Source of the DNA: Phaeoceros laevis
Lineage: Eukaryota; Anthocerotophyta; Anthocerotopsida; Notothyladales
Assembly (NCBI GenBank): GCA_049999765.1
Contig: JBNGIQ010009436.1
Span: 81,565-101,747, forward strand
Length of the DNA stretch: 20,183 nucleotides
Reading direction: 5' to 3'
In this document: positions 1 to 7,900 of the stretch, piece by piece
Layout of the letters: each line of letters opens with the position of its first letter
Position numbering within the stretch: the stretch's first letter is position 1
Notes under the pieces: generated by a model
Told to the model about the DNA's origin: nothing
What the model saw: the letters and a program-made list of their open reading frames with translations, nothing else
The model's database searches: none
Translations under genes and position numbers: made by a program

Positions 1-716
1 CAGCAATCCATTGCAGCCGGATGGAGCATGCGAGAGTTCATGCGGCTACTCCTCAAGCCCGACAAATATCTGAAGAGCAGAACATGTTATAAGCCAAGGT
101 ACAGGTTCCTCTTTGCTGGTAAGCAATACAGTGGACAATGATGCACGTTCTTGCAACCATGTGAGCAGGGTGAAGCTTGTTGTAATTTGCAAGCTCTGCA
201 AGGATGGCGAGGGGAGCTTTTGTGAAACGTCCGACTGCAGGGCTGGGCAACACACAAGATAAGGTGCAATATCCGCTGAAGACATTTTCTGTCTGAGGTA
301 ATCAGAGTTGTTTGCGTTCGTGGCAGCCTGTGAGTAACAAGTACTATTTCAGAGAATTTGGAATTGGCCACATTGCAAGCATGCAGCAGAAGGAGGACGC
401 ATGCTGAGTAATGAGGGGTGTGAACCCGCGTGCTTGCGAACCAACCTTGAGTCATCGAAGGACGTCAAGGCTGCTCAGGGCCCATCTGGTGCTGTTGAAT
501 ATGGTACTTCTTGTTATGTTTTTTGAGGATTCGTGCTGCCCGGTGCACCATTCTAGATGGCCTAAGCATGCAACCTTTTCGTTTAGGTCTCAGGTCATCC
601 ACGGCACAATCACGTGCAGGACGACTATGGCAGAAGTATTTCAGGGATCCTTCTGACTGGTGGGATAACAGACATGACAAAGTAGGAGGGAACTCTCACT
701 TTATGATGAATCACGC
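1..716 (+). repeat. Left arm of a long inverted repeat flanking the PPR gene
   Basis: The sequence from the window edge to about 716 reappears in reverse complement at 3405-4723. Position 1 pairs with 4723 and position 716 with 3405. Long stretches match almost perfectly; for example 190-320 is nearly identical to the complement of the 4370-4500 region. A small number of substitutions occur. The right arm has roughly 20 extra bases near 4650-4675 and a SINE insertion. The arm is cut by the window start, so its outer end and any target-site duplication are not visible. No reading frame in it is convincing. It may be the terminal inverted repeat of a DNA transposon (long-TIR Mutator-like or foldback type) or a segmental inverted duplication; the sequence does not decide between them. 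Confidence 0.9.
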
Positions 717-930
717 CTTTGATGAATCGACTTAGTAGTTATGGACTGACAATTTGATAGTTTGATTTCAGCTTCATTCCAAGTCACCAGATTTTAGACA
801 TAAGAGTACAAATGAGGCACTCTGGATAGACAAACGTAGTACCCCAGACTGGGTGAGGCAGGCTCTAGAAACCAGGTTATCATCCAGTAATTCTGGTGAG
901 GGATTCGTTCCTTCGCCTTGCAGACTAGAT
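717..930 (+). other. 5' flank of the PPR gene with possible upstream exon boundary
   Basis: Single-copy stretch between the left repeat arm and the first in-frame ATG of the PPR gene. The PPR frame stays open upstream of that ATG back to an in-frame TGA at 763-765. A plausible splice acceptor (a T-rich stretch then CAG, ending at 771) lies just after that stop, so 772-930 could be coding sequence of a longer exon joined to an unseen 5' exon. This would help supply the organelle-targeting N-terminus that the ATG at 931 lacks. No clear TATA box is seen. Confidence 0.35.
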
Positions 931-3210
931 ATGAATGAGTTTTCCTGGACTGCCATCATGTCACAACGCATCAAGTCTGGGAAGGGCAGACAGGCTCTCC
1001 AAATCTACAACGAAATGATAGAGCGTGGCATAAAACCCAGCTCATATACCTTCGTGGCTGCTTTGAAGGCATGTAGTAGCTTACACGACCTAGAAAGTGT
1101 AAAATACGTACATGCTGAAGTGGTCAAAAGTGGGTTCGAGTCCAGTATATTTGTCAGCAACATGCTGGTTGCTGTCTATGCGAAATGTGGTGATGTGGCA
1201 GGAGCTAGATGCATTTTTGAGACGATTCCTTGTCGTAACGTGGTATCATGGAATGCCATGATATTGGGCTACACCCAGATAGAACAGGCAGAAGAGGCTC
1301 TGCAATTGTACAAACGGATGCAAGAAGAAGGCATAACACCAGATGACCGAACATTTGTTGGTGTACTCAAAGGCTGCAGTGTTCTGGTCATGTTAGGACA
1401 GGATAATAGAGCTGATAGGAAAGTGATGAAACGATGGCTGGAACAAGTCAGAGCCATCCACTCAGATATACTCAAGGCTGGGCCTGTGTTAGATATTTAT
1501 GTCGGGAACATGCTGGTGGATGCATATGCAAAATGTGGGAGCCTGCCTGATTCCAGGCATGTCTTTGACAACATGCCTCATCGAAATGTTGTTTCTTGGA
1601 CTGCCCTGGTCATGGGGTACGCACAGATGGAACAAGGTGAAGTGGCGTTGCAGTTATATTCACAGATGCAACAGCAAGGTGTGACACCAAATGCCCGAAC
1701 ATTTGTTGGTGCGTTGAAGGCTTGCAGTAGCCTGGCAGCATCAGAACAGTGTAATGAAGCTGATAGTTCACTTTTGAACAGAAGGTGCTTGGAGCAAGTC
1801 AGAGTCATCCACTCAGACATAGTGAACAGTGGGTCCGAGTCAGATGTATTTGTTGGAACAATGTTGGTGGACGTGTATGCAAAATGTGGGAGCCTACTTG
1901 ATGCTAGACGCATCTTCGATAAAATGCCTCATCGTAATGTGGTTTCCTGGACTGCCATGATATCGGGATATGCTCAGGTGAATGAGGGTGGAGAGGCTTT
2001 GCATTTGTACACACGGATGCAGCAGGAAGGTGTGGTTCCCAATGACCGAACATTTGTTGCCGCACTGAAGGCTTGCAGTAGCCTGGCCAGTTCACAGGAG
2101 GGGAATGAAATTGCTGGAAGACTTGTGAGAGAAAGGTGTCTGCAGCAAGTCAGAGCCATCCACTCAGAATTGAAGAAATCCGGGTCTAATTCAGATAGAT
2201 TTGTGGGAACGATGCTGGTGGATGTGTATGCCAAATGTGGCAACCTGGTGGATGCTAGGATTGTTTTTGAGGAGATGCCTTCTCGGGATGCCATTTCCTG
2301 GAACGCAATGATCTTGGGGTACAGCCAGATGGAAGCAGGAGAGGAGGCGTTGCAACTGTACGCTCGGATGCAGCAGGAAGGCCTGGTACCAGATGAGCGA
2401 ACATTTATTGGCGCTCTTAAGGCTTGTGGTAGTGTGGCAGGACTGGAGAAGGGTAAGGAAATCCATGCTCAGATCTTGAAAACTGGGCTGGAGTCTACAG
2501 ATTTCTTTGTAGCAAGTAGCCTTATTGACATGTATGCTAAATGTGGGAGCATGGTCGATGCTCAACAGGCGTTTGATGCAATGCGCACGAGAGACATTGT
2601 CACGTGGAGTGCACTAATTGCAGGATATGCCCGCCAAGGGGAGAGTCAAATTGTGTTTGATTTGTTCAAGACGATGAGGCGACAGGGCATACTGCCAAAC
2701 AGCGTTACATTTCTTAGCCTTCTCAGTGTATGTAGCCATGTAGGACTTGTGGAGAAGGGTCAGAAGTACTTCGACTCCATGCGCAAAGACTACGGCATCA
2801 CCCCATCCACCAACCACTACACTTGCATGGTTGATCTCCTTGGCCGTGTGGGCCACGTGGATAAGGCAATGGCACTGGTAAGGACCATGCCTTCCCCACC
2901 CGATGGTGCCGTCTGGGAAGCTTTGTTGGGTGCTTGCCGGAAGTGGAACAACGTGGAGCTTGGAAGGCAAGCATTTGAATGTGCAGTCAGGTTGGATAAG
3001 TCGGACCCCGCACCGTATGTGTTGATGTCAAACATCTACGCGGCGGCTCACATGTGGAAGGAGGCGCAAGAGATACAGGCAAGGAGAGTCAAAAGTGGAG
3101 CTTGGAAGCAGCCTGGACAGAGCTGGTGTACCGACGGCAGCGGTGTTACTTACGCGTTTGGGGTGACTAGTGAGGAACAGGCTCAAACGCAGATGGATGC
3201 ACTACTCTGA
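931..3210 (+). CDS. PLS-class pentatricopeptide repeat protein, E subgroup, no DYW domain
   Basis: An uninterrupted frame of 759 codons from the first in-frame ATG. It is built of P-L-S triads: P motifs like NVVSWNAMILGY, L motifs like TFVGALKACSSL and S motifs like FVGTMLVDVYAKCGS. The conserved NVVSW-type motif recurs at about residues 102, 218, 335, 452 and 554. The spacing is 116, 117, 117 and 102 residues, so three middle triads are longer than a normal triad of about 102. After the last repeats comes an E-type region (ALLGACRKWNNVELGRQAFE, then YVLMSNIYAAAHMWKEAQEI), ending shortly after QSWC; no DYW deaminase follows before the stop. Proteins of this family bind organellar transcripts and, in E/DYW members, help C-to-U editing; an E-type protein would need a DYW partner. 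Targeting to plastid or mitochondrion cannot be judged because the true N-terminus is uncertain (the frame is open back to 766). The gene lies between the arms of a long inverted repeat. Confidence 0.9.
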   Translation: MNEFSWTAIMSQRIKSGKGRQALQIYNEMIERGIKPSSYTFVAALKACSSLHDLESVKYVHAEVVKSGFESSIFVSNMLVAVYAKCGDVAGARCIFETIPCRNVVSWNAMILGYTQIEQAEEALQLYKRMQEEGITPDDRTFVGVLKGCSVLVMLGQDNRADRKVMKRWLEQVRAIHSDILKAGPVLDIYVGNMLVDAYAKCGSLPDSRHVFDNMPHRNVVSWTALVMGYAQMEQGEVALQLYSQMQQQGVTPNARTFVGALKACSSLAASEQCNEADSSLLNRRCLEQVRVIHSDIVNSGSESDVFVGTMLVDVYAKCGSLLDARRIFDKMPHRNVVSWTAMISGYAQVNEGGEALHLYTRMQQEGVVPNDRTFVAALKACSSLASSQEGNEIAGRLVRERCLQQVRAIHSELKKSGSNSDRFVGTMLVDVYAKCGNLVDARIVFEEMPSRDAISWNAMILGYSQMEAGEEALQLYARMQQEGLVPDERTFIGALKACGSVAGLEKGKEIHAQILKTGLESTDFFVASSLIDMYAKCGSMVDAQQAFDAMRTRDIVTWSALIAGYARQGESQIVFDLFKTMRRQGILPNSVTFLSLLSVCSHVGLVEKGQKYFDSMRKDYGITPSTNHYTCMVDLLGRVGHVDKAMALVRTMPSPPDGAVWEALLGACRKWNNVELGRQAFECAVRLDKSDPAPYVLMSNIYAAAHMWKEAQEIQARRVKSGAWKQPGQSWCTDGSGVTYAFGVTSEEQAQTQMDALL

Positions 3211-3404
3211 GATAGAGCTCTGGCGGTCTAAACGCAGGGGTCTTCCGGACTAATGGCAGGATTGAGGGGACACGTTTGAGTTCGTTGATCGATGAAGGTG
3301 TTCTACAGGCTCTCTGCAAATCCCTCCCCTTTACATTGCCAGGAAGAGATGGGTCCACATGCATTTCACATCTTTCTCGGCCTCATGATTGTATCTGTCT
3401 CCAA
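3211..3404 (+). other. 3' flank of the PPR gene
   Basis: Single-copy sequence between the PPR stop codon and the inner end of the right inverted-repeat arm. It probably holds the 3' UTR. I see no DYW domain continuation in any frame and no other gene. Confidence 0.4.
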
Positions 3405-3566
3405 GCGTGATTCATCATAATGTGAGAGTTCCCTCCTACTTCGTCATGCCTGTTATCCCACCAGTCAGTAGGATCCGTGACATACTTCTGCCATAGTCGT
3501 CCTGCACGTGATTGTGCCGTGGATGACCTCAGACCTAAACGAAAAGGTTGCATGCTTAAGCCATCT

Positions 3567-3617
3567 AGAATGGTGCACCGGGCAGAACGAATCCTCAAAA
3601 AACATAGGAAGTACAAT
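3567..3617 (+). repeat. Left copy of an about 50-bp duplication flanking SINE copy 1
   Basis: Begins AGAATGGTGC and ends near GTACAAT. It matches 4131-4183 with several substitutions and a small indel, and it also matches a single uninterrupted stretch in the left repeat arm (complement of about 500-556). The ancestral site therefore had one copy, and the second arose with or after SINE insertion. It is unusually long for a SINE target-site duplication. Confidence 0.75.
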
Positions 3618-3676
3618 GGTGCAGGGGTCCCTCGCGGGACCCCCTAATGATAGGGCTCGAGCCCTGCCATCGAGCA

Positions 3677-3704
3677 GGCCGGGGTTGGGAATCGAACCCC
3701 GGCC
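3677..3704. repeat. Perfect hairpin with inverted B-box loop in SINE copy 1
   Basis: Stem GGCCGGGGTT (3677-3686) and AACCCCGGCC (3695-3704) around the loop GGGAATCG (3687-3694). The reverse complement of the segment restores a canonical B box, GGTTCGATTCC. SINE copy 2 carries that B box on the + strand at the corresponding position. Confidence 0.85.
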
Positions 3705-3897
3705 ACTTGCAGCCCCCTCTTGCCCTCGCTGCGCCGACAAGCATGGGGCCACGTGGCGGGTTGCCAACTTGCCGGGCGTGTGCCCCGATGAGGCCGGAGC
3801 CCGCGCAAGGGTAGTTGCGTGCCAGCGTTCGGGCAGCGTATTGGTGACTAGCGACGAGTTTGGCGAAGACTGGCTTGGATGGGGCTCTTCAGGGCTC

Positions 3898-3929
3898 GTG
3901 CGTCCTGGCTCATGTGCGTCCTGGCTCAT
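3898..3929 (+). repeat. 16-nt tandem duplication in SINE copy 1
   Basis: The unit GTGCGTCCTGGCTCAT occurs twice head to tail without change. SINE copy 2 has a different, 28-nt tandem duplication at the equivalent place in its body. Confidence 0.9.
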
Positions 3930-4130
3930 GTGCTCGGCGGGTTGGCGGCTGGTTACTTGGTCTCGGGTGCTATAAGAACGCCGCGAAGGCTCAAGTTGGG
4001 AGTGCAAATTAAGATTCAAATAGCTTGGGCGTAGCGGACAAGGAAAACGATAGGCACATTAGGATATAAAGTGTAAATATATACAAATTTATGTCTAATA
4101 TAAAAAAGTGCCGAAATTCACTAAAAAAAA

Positions 4131-4183
4131 AGAATGGTGCTCCGGCAGCACGAATCCTCACAAAACATAACAAGAAGTACCAT
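4131..4183 (+). repeat. Right copy of the about 50-bp duplication flanking SINE copy 1
   Basis: Begins AGAATGGTGC directly after the SINE A-run and repeats 3567-3617 with several differences. The inverted-repeat arm resumes from here towards 4723. Confidence 0.75.
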
Positions 4184-4723
4184 ATTCAAGAGCACCATAT
4201 GCATGACGAGCCTGGCCCGGAGCAGCCTTGACGTCCTTCGATGACTCAAGGTTGGCTCGCAAGCACGCGAGTTCACACCCCTCATTACTCAACATGCGTC
4301 CTCCTTCTGCTGCATGCTTACAATGTGGCCAATTCCAAATTCTCTGAAATAGTATTTGTAACTCACAGGCTGCCACGAACGCAAACAACTCTGATTACCT
4401 CAGACAGAAAATGTCTTCAGCGGATATTGCACCTTATCTTGTGTGTTGCCCAGCCCTGCAGTCGGACGTTTCACAAAAGCTCCCCTCGCCATCCTTGTAG
4501 AGCTTGCGAATCACAACAAGCTTCACCCTGCTCACATGGTTGGAAGAACGTGCATCATTGTCCACTGTCACGGTATTGCTTACCAGCAGAGAGGAACCTG
4601 TACCTTAGCTCATAACATGCTCTGCTCTTCAGATATTTATCGGGCTTGAGGTCCGGAGTACGGCTACTCCTGAAGTAGCCGCATGAACTCTCGCATGCTC
4701 CATCTGGCTGCAATGGATTGCTG

Positions 4724-4919
4724 GATCCTAGATTTGACACCTTCGGGGAGAGACCACCCCGTAGAGCCACAGGGTCATTACAATTCACAATCATGAAGCT
4801 CGTGAAGGGGAACATTAGGTCAAAAGTTGTCTAGTAGCTGAACATAGCGCACCCCCCAGCGTTAGCGCACCCCCCAGCGTATCCGGCCCGCGCCTCTGCC
4901 AATGATCCTTCATCGGGAA
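4724..4919. other. Spacer between inverted repeat and LINE
   Basis: No gene recognised on the + strand. It holds an 18-bp tandem duplication at 4845-4880. On the minus strand, joined across the later LINE insertion, it continues a short frame that ends at 4831 (see findings). Because the left repeat arm is cut by the window, part of this stretch could still belong to the inverted repeat. Confidence 0.4.
4845..4880. repeat. 18-bp perfect tandem duplication
   Basis: The unit TAGCGCACCCCCCAGCGT occurs twice without change at 4845-4862 and 4863-4880, some 40 bp before the LINE target site. The length is a multiple of three. Confidence 0.95.
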
Positions 4920-4931
4920 ACGCAAAGGCGT
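4920..4931 (+). repeat. Left target-site duplication of the LINE
   Basis: ACGCAAAGGCGT, identical to 13195-13206 directly after the LINE A-tail. Two preceding A residues may also belong to it (12-14 bp) but cannot be told apart from the tail at the 3' end. Confidence 0.93.
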
Positions 4932-4956
4932 GGGCCAGCAGGATTTCTAGGCGGCA

Positions 4957-7900
4957 ATGTGTGGCGGCGAAGTGCAGGAAACGGCCGGCGCGGCCCTCCT
5001 TGCCAGGGATCTGTGTCAGGGTGCGGAAACTGGGGGCCAGGGCTTCCAGGCCCTTGCTGGGCCGCAGGGGCGTCTGCCGCCACAATCATGGGCTTGGGGA
5101 CTCGAGCAGGCACGCGTCTCATGGGTGCGTCGCACAGGAAGCATCGAGGGTTTTGAGGCCTGGGCTGATGCCGTGGCCAACGCCGCTGGAGGCGTTTTCT
5201 GCCCGTCAGCCTCTAGCTCCGGGCTTGCTGGAGCGGGGCGATCAATCTTAGGGGCTGGAGGGAGGCACAGTGGACGAGCCAGGGCGGGGTTGTGCTCCTT
5301 GGATTCGCAGGGGGAGAGGGACTCTCAGGAGCATTTCAGGCTCCCTAGCACGGAAGAATTCCTGGCGGCTCTTGGGGCAGCCAACAAGCAGGATCACGGG
5401 CGGGCAGGAACGAGCGCAGGGATTGGAAACAACTATGGATTTGGCGAAGAGGGACACCCAGGGGCGCTGTCTGCTCTAGGGCTCAGCACGAGGGAGGTGC
5501 GTGAGCTGTCCGGTAGGGCAGCAATAGGCGGACCAGGGTCCGCACTGACAAAACTGCTGGTCTTACCTCCAGAAAGGCTTGCGGAGGAAGAGGCCAAGGT
5601 CTCAAAAGTGGTGTTGGTCGGCAAAGCCTTCGGTGCCTCCGCCACCAAAGCAGAGGTCATGAAGATGGTGTCTGACGCGGTAGGAGTCTCTCCAGAGGGG
5701 GTCTCCTTCCCTTTTAACGCCTCTCCTGGAGTATTCCAGATTTTGATGGACTCAGAAGCCAACGCCAGCAATCTTCTTCAGTCGGGGAGGTTGGTTATTC
5801 GCGGGAAGAATGTCACCCTACAGAGGTGGCAACCCTCCATGTCGGAGCTAGGGGTGCAGCTCGACTTTGTATTTATCTGGGCGGAGCTCCCGGGGCTCCC
5901 CCCACAGTATTTTGAGCTGTTAGAGGAGATTGGAAATGAGTTGGGGACGTATATCTCCTCCAAGTTCTCCACCAAGGAGCTCTTCAGTGGGGCGAAAGCG
6001 ACCATATGTCTCAGGATTGCCGCCAACGCCCCCCTTTTTGATTCCATCCGGCTCGCGGTGGGTAGCACGGGTAACAGGCTTTGGAGGGACCAGGTGATCT
6101 CCTATCTAGATATCAACATTGTATGTTCCCTCTGTGGCAAGCCCGGGCACATGCACCGGAACTGTAAAGAGAGCCCCCCTCCACTACAGTCCAGCAGTGC
6201 TCCTTATGCGGTCAGATGGGCAGACATTGCTGGCAAAACGGCTGGCTTGATCGATGAGTCTGGGCGGGCGAGGATGGTGTCACCAGTCTCCAGGGATACG
6301 GTGGATGGGGACAGGCGGGACGGGGGCATACGCCCGCCAAGTCCCCCTGAATCGGGTGCACAGAGGGAGGCCAGGCTAGCCTTGGCTCTTTTCAAGGGAG
6401 GCTGGTCCCTTCCTCCTAACCACCAGGTGGTTTCTAGGGCAAGTTTCAGGATGGGTCTCGCCCTGCGAGTCCGGGTCGGTGGTAAGTTTTTTCTTTGGAC
6501 GCCGACAGACAGAAAGTCCTTTAAGTTCCCTACTTGGGCAGCGGAGTTGGAAAACATCCACGACCAATCAAGGGTGGGCCTGGAGGCTTACTGCCTCAAT
6601 AAGCTGGATAGAATGCTGCGGTACGACTTCGCGATGCTAAAGGAAAATGCCGCCGACAGGAAGGAGATCCTGCACTCCTTGCTTGTGGACTGGGTACTAC
6701 ATTTCGATGGCCACCAAGGTGTACAGGGCCTCTTTATGGGATTTGCAACGGTGCCCGAGTGGATGCACACACCAGACAACAGCCACCAGTGGACACCCCA
6801 GGATGCACTGGCAGCGGAAATGAGGGACCCGCCTTCGAGGGAATTAGTAATTGAACCATTCGCGAGGACGATTTGGCAGGCACTCCGAGGTGCAAGGGAT
6901 CGGGATGGACGGGACCGGCGCCGGCGCAGGCCGGGGTCACCAAGTGGGGGGCAAGGCAGCGTACAGAATGCCTCCACGCCAACCGGGACCTCGTCCATCG
7001 CCGCGGATGGTCAGGCCGAGCAGCAGGAGGGGGTCGGAGTAGACACTCTGGACACCGGGACAACCGCCACCTCTCCCCCCCTTCAAGTGCAGGAGGATGG
7101 TCTGGCAGGGTCGTCTGGGGAGGTGACCCCACTGGACATCCGATTCTCATGTCTGGAGAACGGGCTCGGCGAGGAACCACGTGGCCAGGTCGCGGAGCCT
7201 GCTCCAGATCCGAGCCGGAACAATACTGATGCAGACATGGGTGACTCGGCACCGAATGAGAATGCGTGGCAGCTCATCATCGAGTCTGGACGATGTAACA
7301 CAGCGGGGCCGTCCACGCTGGACTTCGGTGTCACCGGCACCACGCCGCCTACCTGGCCAGATCGAGAAATCGGCCTGCTAGTGGCTGACGCTCCTGCCAA
7401 TGGTGCCTTTCTCGGGGCCTGCTCGGCGGCGGCTCGGACATCAGCTAGGGTGGATAATGGAGGGAGGAAGGGCGCAGACAGCGACGAATCCGCTGGCAAG
7501 CCAGGGCAGGGCAAACGAGTGGTGATAGGCAAAAAACGGTCGCATTCCCAGGTCTCAGTATCCGGACTCTTTGAGCGCTATGCTCGGTCTGAGGCAGGGC
7601 GGAAGTCTGCGTCCAACGCTGGCACCAGATTGAGACTGACAGCTTTCGGATCCTTCCTGGCGGCGAGGCGCTCCGGATTTGTAGAAGGGGACAGTGGTAG
7701 TGGGGCAGAAGAGTCCCGGCAGGGAGGAGATGGGGCAGATGACCTGTCGCCAGCCGCCGTGGCTGCCTCCAACATTGAGTCACGGCTGGCTGACAATGCT
7801 TCCCGGGAGGATCGGCCAGCTATTCAAATGAACGAGGCTCGTGTGTGCATCTTTCAGACAAGTAATGACCTCCTTATGGTCCTGGCCAGGAGGCAGGGTG

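Larger units (their letters stand above)
3618..4130 (+). mobile_element. tRNA-related SINE, copy 1
   Basis: About 513 bp that interrupt the right inverted-repeat arm and share an ordered series of blocks with 13640-14205: the 5' hairpin, CGAGCCCTGCCATC, GGGGCCACGTGGCG, a GGCGAAGA block, GTCCTGGCTCATG, GTTGGGAGTGCAA, AATAGCTTGGGC, AGGCACATTAGGAT and ATTCACTAAAAAAAA at the end. It has a tRNA-like head, a unique body and an A-rich 3' end. In this copy the B-box sequence reads on the opposite strand, within a perfect 10-bp stem at 3677-3704, so Pol III promoter function is probably damaged. A 16-nt unit is duplicated at 3898-3929. It carries no protein gene; open frames across it are incidental. 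Confidence 0.75.
3405..4723 (-). repeat. Right arm of the long inverted repeat, split by a SINE
   Basis: Reverse complement of 1-716. The inner end (3405) pairs with 716 and the outer visible end (4723) with position 1. Removing the SINE and its duplicated flank (about 566 bp) leaves about 753 bp, against 716 bp in the left arm; part of the difference is about 20 extra bases near 4650-4675. The arm probably continues beyond 4723, since the left arm is cut by the window. A frame of 124 codons at 4241-4615 has a 122-codon counterpart in the left arm (complement of 87-455), but most differences between them change amino acids, so I do not call it a gene. Confidence 0.88.

Noticed and set aside
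87-455. 122-codon frame on the minus strand, with a 124-codon counterpart on the + strand at 4241-4615
   Set aside because: It is kept in both inverted-repeat arms, including across a 6-nt indel, but most base differences between the arms change the amino acid (e.g. F/L, A/T, C/Y, C/W, KL/ES). The composition is not protein-like and no family is recognised. Conservation is explained by the repeat itself.
853-930. GTG at 853 as the start of the PPR protein
   Set aside because: GTG is not a normal plant nuclear start. The frame is simply open upstream; the first in-frame ATG is 931, or an upstream exon is used.
3211-3404. Frameshifted DYW domain after the PPR stop
   Set aside because: No frame shows the HSEK, CxxCH or DYW hallmarks before the inverted-repeat arm begins.
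3508-3975. 155-codon + strand frame, and the 184-codon minus-strand frame at 3465-4019
   Set aside because: Both run through the repeat-arm/SINE junction and the SINE body, so they are incidental frames in repetitive DNA.
5248-7796. Many minus-strand frames of 60-170 codons opposite LINE ORF1
   Set aside because: They are shadows of a GC-rich coding strand with no independent support.
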